This document shows, piece after piece, positions 1-5,839 of a DNA stretch of 7,817 nt. Below the pieces are notes generated by a model. It was given only the letters and a program-made list of their open reading frames with translations. It did no database searches and was not told the origin of the DNA. Source of the stretch: Bordetella parapertussis (lineage in GTDB: Bacteria; Pseudomonadota; Gammaproteobacteria; Burkholderiales; Burkholderiaceae_C); contig CAMDSU010000079.1 in the NCBI GenBank assembly GCA_945907335.1, positions 1-7,817 on the forward strand, in the 5' to 3' direction. Every line of letters begins with the position of its first letter. Within the stretch, counting starts at the first letter, position 1. Position numbers and translations under genes: made by a program.

Positions 1-572
1 CGGTCATCATGCAACGCCTGATGTTGATTTTTTGGGAATACACCGGTGGCGAAGAAGGCATACATGACATCACGCCACTCATCGTCAATCCCTTGCATTA
101 CTACTGGTTTGTGCTGGCAGTATTGGGCGGTATCACGCTGCTGCTGTCATGGATGGCGCGCTCGCGCTGGGGCTTGATACTGCGCGCCATTCGCGGCGAC
201 GAAGCCACATGCCTGGCAGCTGGCCTGCCCATCACCACCTACAAAATCATGTCTTTGGTCATCAGCGCGGCCTTCGCCGGTTTAGGCGGCGCACTGTATG
301 CGCATTACCAGTTACAGGTCAGTCCACAGTTGTTTGCCGTGGTCACCTCTATCACCATCATCACCATGGTGTATGTAGGCGGCATGGGCACCATCTTCGG
401 GGCGGTGGGCGGCGCGCTGCTGCTGACCGTCATGACCGAGGGTTTGCGCAATTTCGGCGAATGGCGTTTGATGGTTTACAGCCTGCTGTTGATCTTCATT
501 TTGTTTTTCCTGCCCAATGGCATCGTTGCGCCTATCTGGCAAAAGATACGCAATCTGGGGCGTCCATCATGA
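1..572 (+). CDS. livM: Branched-chain amino acid-type ABC transporter permease (LivM-like), 3' part
   Basis: Inner-membrane permease subunit of a Liv/HAAT-type ABC importer; substrates in this family are branched-chain amino acids, amides or urea. The gene enters the window already open (reading frame from base 3), so only about the last 189 residues are present. Visible are a TGGEEGI motif near the beginning, a hydrophobic helix (FVLAVLGGITLLLSW), the cytoplasmic coupling segment LRAIRGDEATCLAAGLP followed by TYK, then SAAFAGLGGALYAHY, GGMGTIFGAVGGALLL and a final helix (YSLLLIFILFFLPNGIV). This order is that of the C-terminal half of LivM proteins. The stop overlaps the livG start (ATGA), so the genes are translationally coupled. 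The family is secure; the substrate cannot be read from the sequence. Confidence 0.93.
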   Translation, partial: VIMQRLMLIFWEYTGGEEGIHDITPLIVNPLHYYWFVLAVLGGITLLLSWMARSRWGLILRAIRGDEATCLAAGLPITTYKIMSLVISAAFAGLGGALYAHYQLQVSPQLFAVVTSITIITMVYVGGMGTIFGAVGGALLLTVMTEGLRNFGEWRLMVYSLLLIFILFFLPNGIVAPIWQKIRNLGRPS

Positions 573-1315
573 GCGCGCTGCTGCAAGTCAAACAACTCAA
601 CAAGCACTTTGGCGGATTGCATGTGTTGAAAAATTTCAACATGGAATTGCACAAGGGAGAGATCGTCGGTATTCTCGGCCCCAACGGCGCGGGCAAGACC
701 ACGCTGTTCAATCTGCTCACCGGTTTTATACCCGCCGACTCGGGCGAGGTACTGCTGCGCGACCAGCCTATACGTCAGTTGAAAGCCAATGCGATTGTCG
801 GTTTGGGCATGGCCCGCACCTTTCAGCTGTGCCGCCCGTTTGTCGGTTTGACCGTGCTGGAAAACGTGTTGGTCGGCAGCTTGGGGCCTCGTGTACAAAC
901 CCACGATCTGGGCGAACGCGCCATGCATTTGTTAGCGCAGGTCGGTCTGGCAGACAAAGCTCAGCAGGCTTCTGAGTTGCTGTCTTATGGAGATTTGCGG
1001 CGTTTGGAAATTGCGCGCGCACTCGCCACCGAGCCCGAGTTGCTGCTGCTGGACGAACCATTTGCAGGTTTGGGTTCATCCGAAATTGAAGCCTTGTCGG
1101 TGCTGATACGCCAACTGCACAGCGAACAACATCTCACCATTTTGTTGATTGAACACAAGCTGCGCGAGTTCATGCAATTGGTGTCACGAGTTGTGGCCAT
1201 CGATTTCGGCGAAATCATCGCAGAAGGCTCGCCCGCTGATATCGTCAAACACCCGCGCGTCATCGAAGCCTATATTGGCAAACAAAACCCGTTGAACTTG
1301 GACAACCATGCTTGA
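569..1315 (+). CDS. livG: Branched-chain amino acid-type ABC transporter ATP-binding protein LivG
   Basis: Cytoplasmic ATPase, 248 aa, partner of LivF in driving the LivM/LivH permease. Walker A is GPNGAGKTT at residues 37-45, the Q-loop is ARTFQLCRPF around 82-91, the signature is LSYGDLRR at 138-145, Walker B is LLLLDEP at 158-164 and the switch histidine is H196 in LLIEHKLREF. The start at 569 lies in the ATGA overlap with livM and gives an N-terminus (MSALLQVKQLNKHFGGL) that fits the family; longer in-frame starts lie inside livM. Two details differ from common LivG: the signature has D-L where LSYGQQRR is usual, and the D-loop reads AGLGSSE rather than AGLNxxE. Its 3' end overlaps livF by 8 bases. 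The family call is firm; the substrate is unknown. Confidence 0.95.
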   Translation: MSALLQVKQLNKHFGGLHVLKNFNMELHKGEIVGILGPNGAGKTTLFNLLTGFIPADSGEVLLRDQPIRQLKANAIVGLGMARTFQLCRPFVGLTVLENVLVGSLGPRVQTHDLGERAMHLLAQVGLADKAQQASELLSYGDLRRLEIARALATEPELLLLDEPFAGLGSSEIEALSVLIRQLHSEQHLTILLIEHKLREFMQLVSRVVAIDFGEIIAEGSPADIVKHPRVIEAYIGKQNPLNLDNHA

Positions 1316-2012
1316 ACTGGACCAACTCAGCGCCTCTTACGGCAAAGCCATGGCTTTGGAGAGCATCAGCCTGCGCGTGTTGCCCGGCGAACTCGTGGCT
1401 GTGCTCGGGCCCAACGGCGCGGGCAAATCCACACTGCTCAAAGCCATCTCGCGCGCCATCGACGCGCAAGGCGGATTGACATTTGAAGGCCAATCGCTGC
1501 ACAACGTGGCCACTGAAAAAGTGGTGGGCCTGGGCATTTGCCATTGCCCTGAAGGACGCCGCCTGTTCCCCGAACTTAGCGTATTGAAAAACCTGCAACT
1601 CGGCGCCTACCTGCGTCACGACAAAGCCGCCGTCGCCGCCGACCTGAACAAGGTCTACCAGTTGTTTCCCATTCTGCAAGAGCGTGGCAGCCAAATGGTC
1701 AGCACTTTGTCAGGTGGTCAACAGCAAATGGTCGCCATCGGCCGTGCGCTCATGGGTGCGCCCAAATTGCTGCTGCTGGACGAACCCTCAGTCGGCATTG
1801 CGCACCGCTTGAAGATGGAAATTTTCAGCGCCATACGCCGTATCCGCGACAGCGGTGTAGCCATTCTGATGGCTGAGCAAGACGCGCAATCAGCGCTGCA
1901 AATCGCTGACCGTGCCTATATCCTGGAGCACGGCCATGTCGCGCAAGAAGGACTGGCGGCGGATCTGGCTAAGGACGACCATGTAAGGCAGATTTATTTG
2001 GGCTTGGCTTGA
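1308..2012 (+). CDS. livF: Branched-chain amino acid-type ABC transporter ATP-binding protein LivF
   Basis: Second cytoplasmic ATPase of the Liv-type importer, 234 aa, the normal LivF size. Walker A is GPNGAGKST at residues 34-42, the Q-loop region is HCPEGRRLFPELSV at 79-92, the signature is STLSGGQQQM at 132-141 and Walker B is LLLLDEPS at 154-161. The switch region reads MAEQDAQ; glutamine in place of the H-loop histidine is a normal LivF feature (usually VEQN). The motif after Walker B is VGIAHRL instead of the usual LGLAPxL, a mild divergence. It starts inside the last codons of livG (8-base overlap) and is the last gene of the operon: the next gene is convergent on the other strand, 52 bases away. 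Confidence 0.95.
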   Translation: MLELDQLSASYGKAMALESISLRVLPGELVAVLGPNGAGKSTLLKAISRAIDAQGGLTFEGQSLHNVATEKVVGLGICHCPEGRRLFPELSVLKNLQLGAYLRHDKAAVAADLNKVYQLFPILQERGSQMVSTLSGGQQQMVAIGRALMGAPKLLLLDEPSVGIAHRLKMEIFSAIRRIRDSGVAILMAEQDAQSALQIADRAYILEHGHVAQEGLAADLAKDDHVRQIYLGLA

Positions 2013-2045
2013 GCCTGCTTTATGGACAGCGGTGGTGAAGTTGTT

Positions 2046-2058
2046 TCGGTTGAACCGA
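2046..2058. repeat. Short perfect palindrome between livF and the convergent gene
   Basis: TCGGTT-G-AACCGA is a 13-base perfect palindrome midway in the 52-base gap between the livF stop and the stop of the minus-strand gene. As RNA it could form only a 4-bp stem with a 5-base loop and no T-run follows, so it is a weak terminator candidate at best; it could also be a protein site. Confidence 0.3.
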
Positions 2059-2064
2059 CACACC

Positions 2065-2436
2065 CTAGATTCCTGAATGACTATCTAATGAAGCAGACCT
2101 TTTCGAAGTTTGATGACCGTCATCCAATAATTTATTGGATTGCAACTGCCAACCACGATTTTGTAATTCCAAGCCAAAGTGTTGCGCTGTATATAAATTG
2201 CTGCTTTGAAGTGCAGAACCAATTTTGTTGAGACAGGGGTCTCCAGAGATGCTTGGGTCGAAGTTAATCAGTGCAGTGAATGCCAGACGTGCAGCATCTA
2301 ACTCTCCCGCTTTCAAGCTTTGAAGCAAAGCCTGTAATTTTTGACGACGACGCTGTTGCTTGTCACCTTGTGGCGAATTATTGCCACCCCAATGCTTGCC
2401 ATTGGCGTCAATTCGAAGCGCAAATGAAGTATCCAT
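2065..2436 (-). CDS. Small hypothetical protein with two similar helical segments
   Basis: Predicted 123-aa soluble protein, no signal peptide or membrane segment. The ATG at 2436 is preceded by an excellent ribosome site (GGAAGGAG, eight bases before the ATG), which is the best argument that this is real and that the overlapping plus-strand frame at 2022-2231 is not. After a basic, Q/R-rich stretch (QQRRRQK, 27-33) two segments resemble each other: LLQSLKAGELDAARLAFTAL (37-56) and IGSALQSSNLYTAQHFGLEL (72-91). This pattern of an 'ALQxGxLxxAQ' helix pair occurs in small uncharacterised proteobacterial proteins (recalled, not searched). The last 24 residues run through an AT-rich palindrome (2122-2140) and may be an extension after loss of an earlier stop. 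Part of the second segment is related to a relic at 6772-6815. Function unknown. Confidence 0.65.
   Translation of the reverse strand: MDTSFALRIDANGKHWGGNNSPQGDKQQRRRQKLQALLQSLKAGELDAARLAFTALINFDPSISGDPCLNKIGSALQSSNLYTAQHFGLELQNRGWQLQSNKLLDDGHQTSKRSASLDSHSGI
2122..2140. repeat. Perfect inverted repeat in the 3' end of the minus-strand gene
   Basis: ATCCAATA (2122-2129) and TATTGGAT (2133-2140) flank ATT, giving an 8-bp stem with a 3-base loop. It sits inside the last codons of the 2065-2436 gene. No clear T-run follows on either strand, so a terminator role is only possible. Confidence 0.4.
2144..2187 (-). repeat. Diverged direct repeat, copy A (partner at 6772-6815)
   Basis: By hand alignment 33 of 44 positions match the segment at 6772-6815, with 23 of 25 in the core (2156-2180 versus 6784-6808). 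Both copies have the same orientation. On the minus strand, copy A encodes QHFGLELQNRGWQL of the small helical protein and copy B reads QNFGLGLQSRGGQL. Confidence 0.55.
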
Positions 2437-2514
2437 GACACTTACTCCTTCCGATCAATTTGGTCTGTTCCGCTACACCTCTGCTTTTATTAATTATTTA
2501 AGTTTCAAAATGAG

Positions 2515-2585
2515 TGATTGGTTGTCTCGTTTGACCTGATTTGAAAGGTTCAATAAAAATTGAATGTCAAGAGATCAACCAATCA
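2515..2585. repeat. Large nested inverted repeat (71-base hairpin)
   Basis: TGATTGGTTG (2515-2524) pairs with CAACCAATCA (2576-2585). The stem continues with TCTC/GAGA (2525-2528 with 2571-2574, one bulged T) and TTGAC/GTCAA (2531-2535 with 2566-2570, bulged GT), 19 bp in all. Inside, TTCAAT-AAAA-ATTGAA (2549-2564) forms a 6-bp hairpin. It starts about 80 bases upstream of the minus-strand ATG at 2436, so it is either a structured leader or a palindromic element upstream of the promoter. Neither strand shows a T-run expected of a terminator. Confidence 0.6.
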
Positions 2586-2596
2586 ATGTATATCAA

Positions 2597-2620
2597 GCAT
2601 AAACAATGCCAGCTTTATGC
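2597..2620. repeat. Small inverted repeat beside the large hairpin
   Basis: GCATAAA (2597-2603) and TTTATGC (2614-2620) are perfect 7-bp arms around a 10-base loop, twelve bases to the right of the large hairpin. Role unknown. Confidence 0.4.
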
Positions 2621-2853
2621 AATATGACGAGCGATAGGCCTCACAAATTCGATCGTTACAATTTCAGTATTAGTAGCTTCATCTTTGGAAGTCCCTAGTC
2701 CAACTGGCAGACTGTTTGTAAATCACCGCGCCTTTGAAGAGATCGTCATAGCAAACTTGGGTATATATGCCCAGTGCAGTGAATTCACCTTAATGACCTA
2801 CTGGCAACCACCACTAGGAGCTGCCATGGTAAATCTCACACATCGCAACTCAC

Positions 2854-2883
2854 AAAAAAGTCCGACTGAATTTAATCAATCGG
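2854..2883 (-). terminator. Possible rho-independent terminator, minus strand
   Basis: Read on the minus strand, CCGATTGA pairs with TCAGTCGG (8 bp including one G-U, loop TTAAAT), then AC and six T. The G-U pair holds only in RNA made from the minus strand; on the plus strand it is a C-A mismatch, which favours this direction. It would end any transcript passing or starting after the stronger terminator at 2977-2992. Confidence 0.45.
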
Positions 2884-2954
2884 GCCGGACCGTCACCACA
2901 AGAGGATGACCGTAGCTGCTACCAAGCATAAGGGAATAATGTTGCGCCTGCACT

Positions 2955-2972
2955 AAGCGTAAGAATACGCTT
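2955..2972. repeat. 7-bp perfect hairpin with tetraloop
   Basis: AAGCGTA (2955-2961) and TACGCTT (2966-2972) flank AGAA. It lies between the two minus-strand terminator candidates. No T-run follows on either strand. Confidence 0.45.
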
Positions 2973-2976
2973 CATG

Positions 2977-2992
2977 AAAAGGGCTTTCGCCC
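2977..2992 (-). terminator. Rho-independent terminator of the winged-helix gene
   Basis: On the minus strand GGGC-GAAA-GCCC is followed directly by TTTT. The stem is short (4 GC pairs) but closed by a stable GNRA tetraloop, and it lies about 40 bases past the stop of the regulator gene at 3035, the expected place for its terminator. Confidence 0.65.
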
Positions 2993-3034
2993 ATACTGGT
3001 GAGAGATCTATAACAAAATCTTCTAAATTTAGAC

Positions 3035-3382
3035 CTACAACGGTTTTTCAATTGCCTTCACCATAGCTTCAGATTTAATTTGAAAATAATCGTAAGCAGC
3101 TTGAGAAATAAAGAGATATTTTGTTCTGTGATTTTTGCCAACGCTTTTAACTTCAATCATTCCAGCTTCACGCAATTCAACTAATTTTCGATGTAAATTC
3201 GATGGACTGCCAAGTGCTTGGATTGTCATTGCTTGATTGACATTCATTGGTTTTTCTTCATACTCTTTGACCGCAATCCTATTCAGTAAAAGGATTGCCG
3301 TTGAACTCAATACTTCTTGTTTGCTCTGATGAATTGCATCTGAAGAAACAAATTGAAGATATCTAAAATAAATATTTTTCAT
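3035..3382 (-). CDS. Winged helix-turn-helix (MarR-like) transcriptional regulator
   Basis: Small cytoplasmic DNA-binding protein, 115 aa from the ATG at 3382. A TTG 12 codons upstream (3418) is in frame but has no ribosome site, whereas AAAGAAAG stands eight bases before the ATG. An N-terminal helical part (TAILLLNRIAVKEYEE, 28-43) leads into the HTH: MNVNQAMTIQALGSPSNLHRKLVELREAGMIEV (46-78), then a wing (VGKNHRTKYLFIS, 81-93). The SPSNLHRKL stretch matches the recognition helix of short MarR-like wHTH proteins I recall as SPATLHRKL. It has no sensor domain. It is the second gene after the 60-aa gene (62-base gap), diverging from the B12-type regulator, and ends at the terminator near 2980. 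Its target is unknown. Confidence 0.75.
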   Translation of the reverse strand: MKNIYFRYLQFVSSDAIHQSKQEVLSSTAILLLNRIAVKEYEEKPMNVNQAMTIQALGSPSNLHRKLVELREAGMIEVKSVGKNHRTKYLFISQAAYDYFQIKSEAMVKAIEKPL

Positions 3383-3444
3383 ATTAAAGACTTTCTTTAA
3401 AAAAATATCAAATTTCAATAATTAAAACTAGCATTACTAACTAA

Positions 3445-3627
3445 CTACCACTTCAATTTTTCAGCATCGTTAATTTCTTCTGTGGGTTCGACATTTGTGT
3501 TTAATGTCTGATTTGACGATGACAAATTTGCTACTCGTATGGGTAAATCAGACAAGAATTCCGACCAGTACTTTCTTGCGACAAGGATTCTTTTATCGAC
3601 TATTTCGGATTGTTTTTCGAAGGTCAT
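3445..3627 (-). CDS. Hypothetical 60-aa protein, first gene of the wHTH pair
   Basis: The ATG at 3627 has a usable ribosome site (AAGGGA, about six bases upstream). The product is 60 aa, soluble and mixed-charge: a likely helix (EKQSEIVDKRILVARKYWSE, 4-23) followed by an S/N/T-rich, then acidic tail (EPTEEINDAEKL). No Cys, no signal peptide. I do not recognise the family. It is read with the winged-helix gene and starts 164 bases from the divergent cobalamin-binding regulator, so it would be transcribed from the intergenic region that holds the perfect palindrome at 3728-3754. It may be an accessory factor of the regulator encoded next to it; that is a guess from position only. Confidence 0.6.
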   Translation of the reverse strand: MTFEKQSEIVDKRILVARKYWSEFLSDLPIRVANLSSSNQTLNTNVEPTEEINDAEKLKW

Positions 3628-3727
3628 TATTTTCCCTTTTTTATATATTTAATCAATACGAATAACTTAAATTTCAAGCGAACAGTTCGAGCACGAAATA
3701 CCCAACTCCACTTTCAATAATGAATAT

Positions 3728-3754
3728 ATCTATTTTGTCCGTGACAAAATAGAT
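3728..3754. promoter_or_regulatory. Operator-like perfect inverted repeat in the divergent promoter region
   Basis: ATCTATTTTGTC and GACAAAATAGAT are perfect 12-bp arms around CGT. The element lies 38 bases before the regulator start (3792) and 101 bases before the divergent 60-aa gene start. A further GGACAA at 3756-3761 pairs with TTGTCC (3735-3740), making three GACA-type half-sites in 27 bases. This layout suits a dimeric or tetrameric repressor controlling both directions, most simply the MerR/B12 protein itself. TTGTCA/TTGTCC inside the repeat could also serve as a -35, but no good -10 could be assigned. A very AT-rich hairpin in RNA is the alternative. Confidence 0.65.
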
Positions 3755-3791
3755 GGGACAAGTGTTTATTTAACTGTTACCGTGAATAATC

Positions 3792-4691
3792 ATGCGTACA
3801 AACCCACTTTTTACTCCATCGGAAATCGAGCGTGAAACGGGGTTTGGGAAAGATCAATTACGAAAGTGGCGTCAGAGATTTGGGTTTCCTCCAAGGGAAT
3901 TAAACCTTGATGGTCAATCAATCTACTCACTCAACACTATCAATCAGCTTCATCTCATTAAGCGCTTACTTGAAGCTGGATTTCGGCCAGCTCAAGTTGT
4001 TGGCAAGACAGTATTGGAACTCGAAAAATTAAAATCAGAACTTGGCATGAATATTCAAAGTTCAATACCTAATGAAACAACTATTAAATTAATTGAGCAT
4101 ATCAAGATTTCTGACATGAAAGGATTTGTAGCACTTTTAAAGAAGAAGAGACGCACACAGACAATGCTCAATTTTGTTAAAAGCACAATAGCCCCTCTGA
4201 TGATCAGTATTGGTGATGCTTGGAATAGGGACGAAATCGACATTCACCATGAACACCTTTGCACTGCTTATATAGAACGCTATTTGCAGGCAGAGATTCT
4301 CAGTTTTTTACCTAAGAAAGGTTTACCAGTTATATTATTTTCGCTGCCACCTGGAGAACATCATTTGCTTGGCTTGTTGATGGCTGAGGCTGTGTTGGCT
4401 GAGCAGGGAGCAGTTACGATCAATATTGGATCCGATATCCCCCTGAATAATCTAAAGCTAGCCGCTATTTCATGCAAAGCTGAAGTCGTAGCACTTTCCT
4501 TCAGTTTTGCACATCCTAGTCGCGATATTTTGCCGACTCTTTTACATTTTAGGCGCTTGCTTCCGCACCATATTCAGTTATGGGTAGGCGGCGCTGGCAT
4601 TTCTGTAGTTAGAAAGAGGCCTAAGGGTGTGAAAATGATCTATGATTTCAATGAGGCAGTTATTGCCCTTAATGAATTTTCTTTTCAATAG
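3792..4691 (+). CDS. MerR-family cobalamin-binding transcriptional regulator (CarH/LitR type)
   Basis: A 299-aa regulator with the three-part CarH/LitR layout: MerR winged HTH (about 5-75; FTPSEIERETGFGKDQLRKWRQRFG), a helical B12-cap domain (about 95-175) and a Rossmann-like cobalamin-binding domain (about 178-299). Cap residues W144, E154 and H155 have the exact W-x9-E-H spacing of Thermus CarH, where they surround the adenosyl group. The binding domain has E189-x-H191-x2-G194, then S236 after 41 residues and G266-G267 after 27 more, the classic base-off/His-on motif; H191 would be the lower axial ligand. In known members, adenosylcobalamin stabilises a DNA-bound tetramer in the dark and light breaks it. 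It diverges from a small wHTH operon across a perfect palindrome. Ribosome site before the ATG is weak. Targets are not visible; no carotenoid or photolyase gene is in the window. Confidence 0.88.
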   Translation: MRTNPLFTPSEIERETGFGKDQLRKWRQRFGFPPRELNLDGQSIYSLNTINQLHLIKRLLEAGFRPAQVVGKTVLELEKLKSELGMNIQSSIPNETTIKLIEHIKISDMKGFVALLKKKRRTQTMLNFVKSTIAPLMISIGDAWNRDEIDIHHEHLCTAYIERYLQAEILSFLPKKGLPVILFSLPPGEHHLLGLLMAEAVLAEQGAVTINIGSDIPLNNLKLAAISCKAEVVALSFSFAHPSRDILPTLLHFRRLLPHHIQLWVGGAGISVVRKRPKGVKMIYDFNEAVIALNEFSFQ

Positions 4692-4895
4692 TCAATTTTG
4701 CAGGCTATGATCGAAATTTGAATTTCTTGCGTTGCTTTAGGTAACTCATGCCTATGATTATTTTCTAAAAGCATATTATGGATATGAGTTTTATTCTGCA
4801 AACTCTCATAGATAAATTAGGACAACTGCTCTAAATGCTTAAGGTTAGACTGATAGCTGTGTGTGTGAAGAATGTAATACAGCGAAAGTAAAGCT

Positions 4896-5330
4896 ATGCG
4901 AAAAAAGTTGGTCTTATCGAGCTTATTCTTGCTGTGTTTTTCAGCCTCAGCAGAATGGAAATTTTTGTTTACGACCCAAATTGAACCCTGGCGACCAGGA
5001 TCAAAGGGCATGAAGGTAGACCACTACATTGGCGAATATTCAATCAATGCAGAAAGCCCTTACATAGAAATTGAAGTTTTACAAAACTTTACAACAATGG
5101 AATCGGGAACTGGCCCCAAAAGAAATTGGTCAGTTGTAAAGCAAGAAAAATTAAACTGTACGCAAGAAAATTTCAGTACCTTGTCCTTTGTTGTTTTTTC
5201 GAATTTGAATGGCTTGGGAGAAGTTTTGGAAAGCTTTACGCAAACACAGATCAAATGGAAAAAAATAGACTCTGATGAGGCTATCGTTGAGCTTCATAGG
5301 ATTGTCTGCAGCAACATAGCAAGTCGATAA
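4896..5330 (+). CDS. Small exported protein, surface-adhesin protein E-like
   Basis: 144 aa with a clear Sec signal peptide: basic MRKK, hydrophobic LVLSSLFLLCF, cleavage after SASA (residue 19). The mature part begins EWKFLF and continues with a beta-rich pattern: DHYIGEYSI (42-50), IEIEVLQNF (57-65), KQEKLNC (82-88), QIKWKKI (118-124) and a final VC (137-138). The W at the mature N-terminus, the Y-x-x-x-SI strand, and two cysteines (C88, C138) that could form a disulfide match the layout of small Adhesin_E-like proteins common in Betaproteobacteria; this is a fold-level resemblance from memory. It is exported to the periplasm or surface; there is no lipobox. The ribosome site (AAAG) is weak. 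It stands alone, convergent with the next gene. AT-rich like its neighbours. Confidence 0.7.
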   Translation: MRKKLVLSSLFLLCFSASAEWKFLFTTQIEPWRPGSKGMKVDHYIGEYSINAESPYIEIEVLQNFTTMESGTGPKRNWSVVKQEKLNCTQENFSTLSFVVFSNLNGLGEVLESFTQTQIKWKKIDSDEAIVELHRIVCSNIASR

Positions 5331-5334
5331 AAGC

Positions 5335-5356
5335 AACTTTTTAATGCAAAGTTTTT
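5335..5356 (+). terminator. Weak terminator candidate after the adhesin E-like gene
   Basis: AACTTT and AAAGTT (5335-5340, 5348-5353) form an AT-rich 6-bp stem with a 7-base loop, with T continuing after the stem. It sits in the 44-base gap between convergent genes, where a terminator is expected, but the stem is weak. Confidence 0.35.
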
Positions 5357-5374
5357 GTTTGAACCCAGTAAGGA

Positions 5375-5671
5375 CTAATTACTTTTCTTTTGAACTAGAT
5401 CGCCAACAGGCGTCCCATTCTGATCAAATCCGTATGGCATGTCTTTCGCGCTGCTTCCATCGCAGGCAGCTGCCATATTTCGCTTAGCGTTGTTGCAAGC
5501 AATATTGGCTGTGGTGAAAATTTCGTCTTTAGTGGGGTCACCCTTTTTGCTGCAGTAGTGGTCATATTGCATTTTTGTTTGCTCACAAGTACCGCCCCGA
5601 GTATCTTTATTTTGGGCTTGAGCGGTCACTAAAACTGAGCTGAGTAAAGTCAAAATAACTATTGATTTCAT
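5375..5671 (-). CDS. Small exported four-cysteine protein
   Basis: 98 aa with a Sec signal peptide (MKSIVILTLLSSVLVTAQA, cleavage after residue 19). A good ribosome site, AAGGA, stands eight bases before the ATG. The mature protein (about 79 aa) has exactly four cysteines in a symmetric arrangement, C29-x10-C40 and C59-x10-C70, each pair in a helix-compatible stretch. This suggests two helices joined by two disulfides, an outline like twin-CX9C helical hairpins but with ten residues; no homology is claimed. The C-terminal tail (PYGFDQNGTPVGDLVQKKSN) is polar. It would act in the periplasm. I do not recognise the family. It is convergent with the adhesin E-like gene. Confidence 0.7.
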   Translation of the reverse strand: MKSIVILTLLSSVLVTAQAQNKDTRGGTCEQTKMQYDHYCSKKGDPTKDEIFTTANIACNNAKRNMAAACDGSSAKDMPYGFDQNGTPVGDLVQKKSN

Positions 5672-5839
5672 TTTTTTTCCTTAAAGATGGATCAGACCAA
5701 CAGAGCAAAAACAAAAATAATTCCAACTTAAATGCCACTATAAACACTAACGACTGCCAAGTCACCTTTTTTCTTTTAGCCCATCATTTCGTTAGAATAC
5801 ACCTTATGCCCAAGCGCCACAAGTAAACTTTTTCCATTT

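Larger units (their letters stand above)
2437..3034. other. Gene-free stretch rich in inverted repeats
   Basis: I find no credible gene in these ~600 bases. The only longer open frame (2685-2909, +) begins with TTG, has no ribosome site and resembles nothing I know. The stretch holds a large nested hairpin (2515-2585), a smaller hairpin (2597-2620) and two minus-strand terminator-like hairpins (2854-2883 and 2977-2992) with a further stem between them (2955-2972). A 16-codon frame starting at 2907 (+) is too short to support. It may be decayed sequence, or the left half may be the 5' region of the 2065-2436 gene. Confidence 0.5.

Noticed and set aside
149..568. In-frame upstream extension of livG
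   Set aside because: Lies wholly inside livM and gives a His/Arg-rich shadow translation; the true start is the ATGA overlap at 569.
2022..2231. Open frame of 69 codons on the plus strand just after livF
   Set aside because: No ribosome site, and it is antisense to the 2065-2436 gene, which has a strong one; the product resembles nothing.
2685..2909. Open frame of 74 codons on the plus strand
   Set aside because: TTG start, no ribosome site, no recognisable composition or motif; runs into the terminator-like hairpin.
4709..4722. GAAATT-TG-AATTTC palindrome after the MerR-type gene as its terminator
   Set aside because: All-AT stem apart from one pair and no T-run follows.
4858..4867. (TG)5 tract upstream of the adhesin E-like gene as a phase-variable promoter
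   Set aside because: Five units is short for slippage and no clear -35/-10 pair brackets it.
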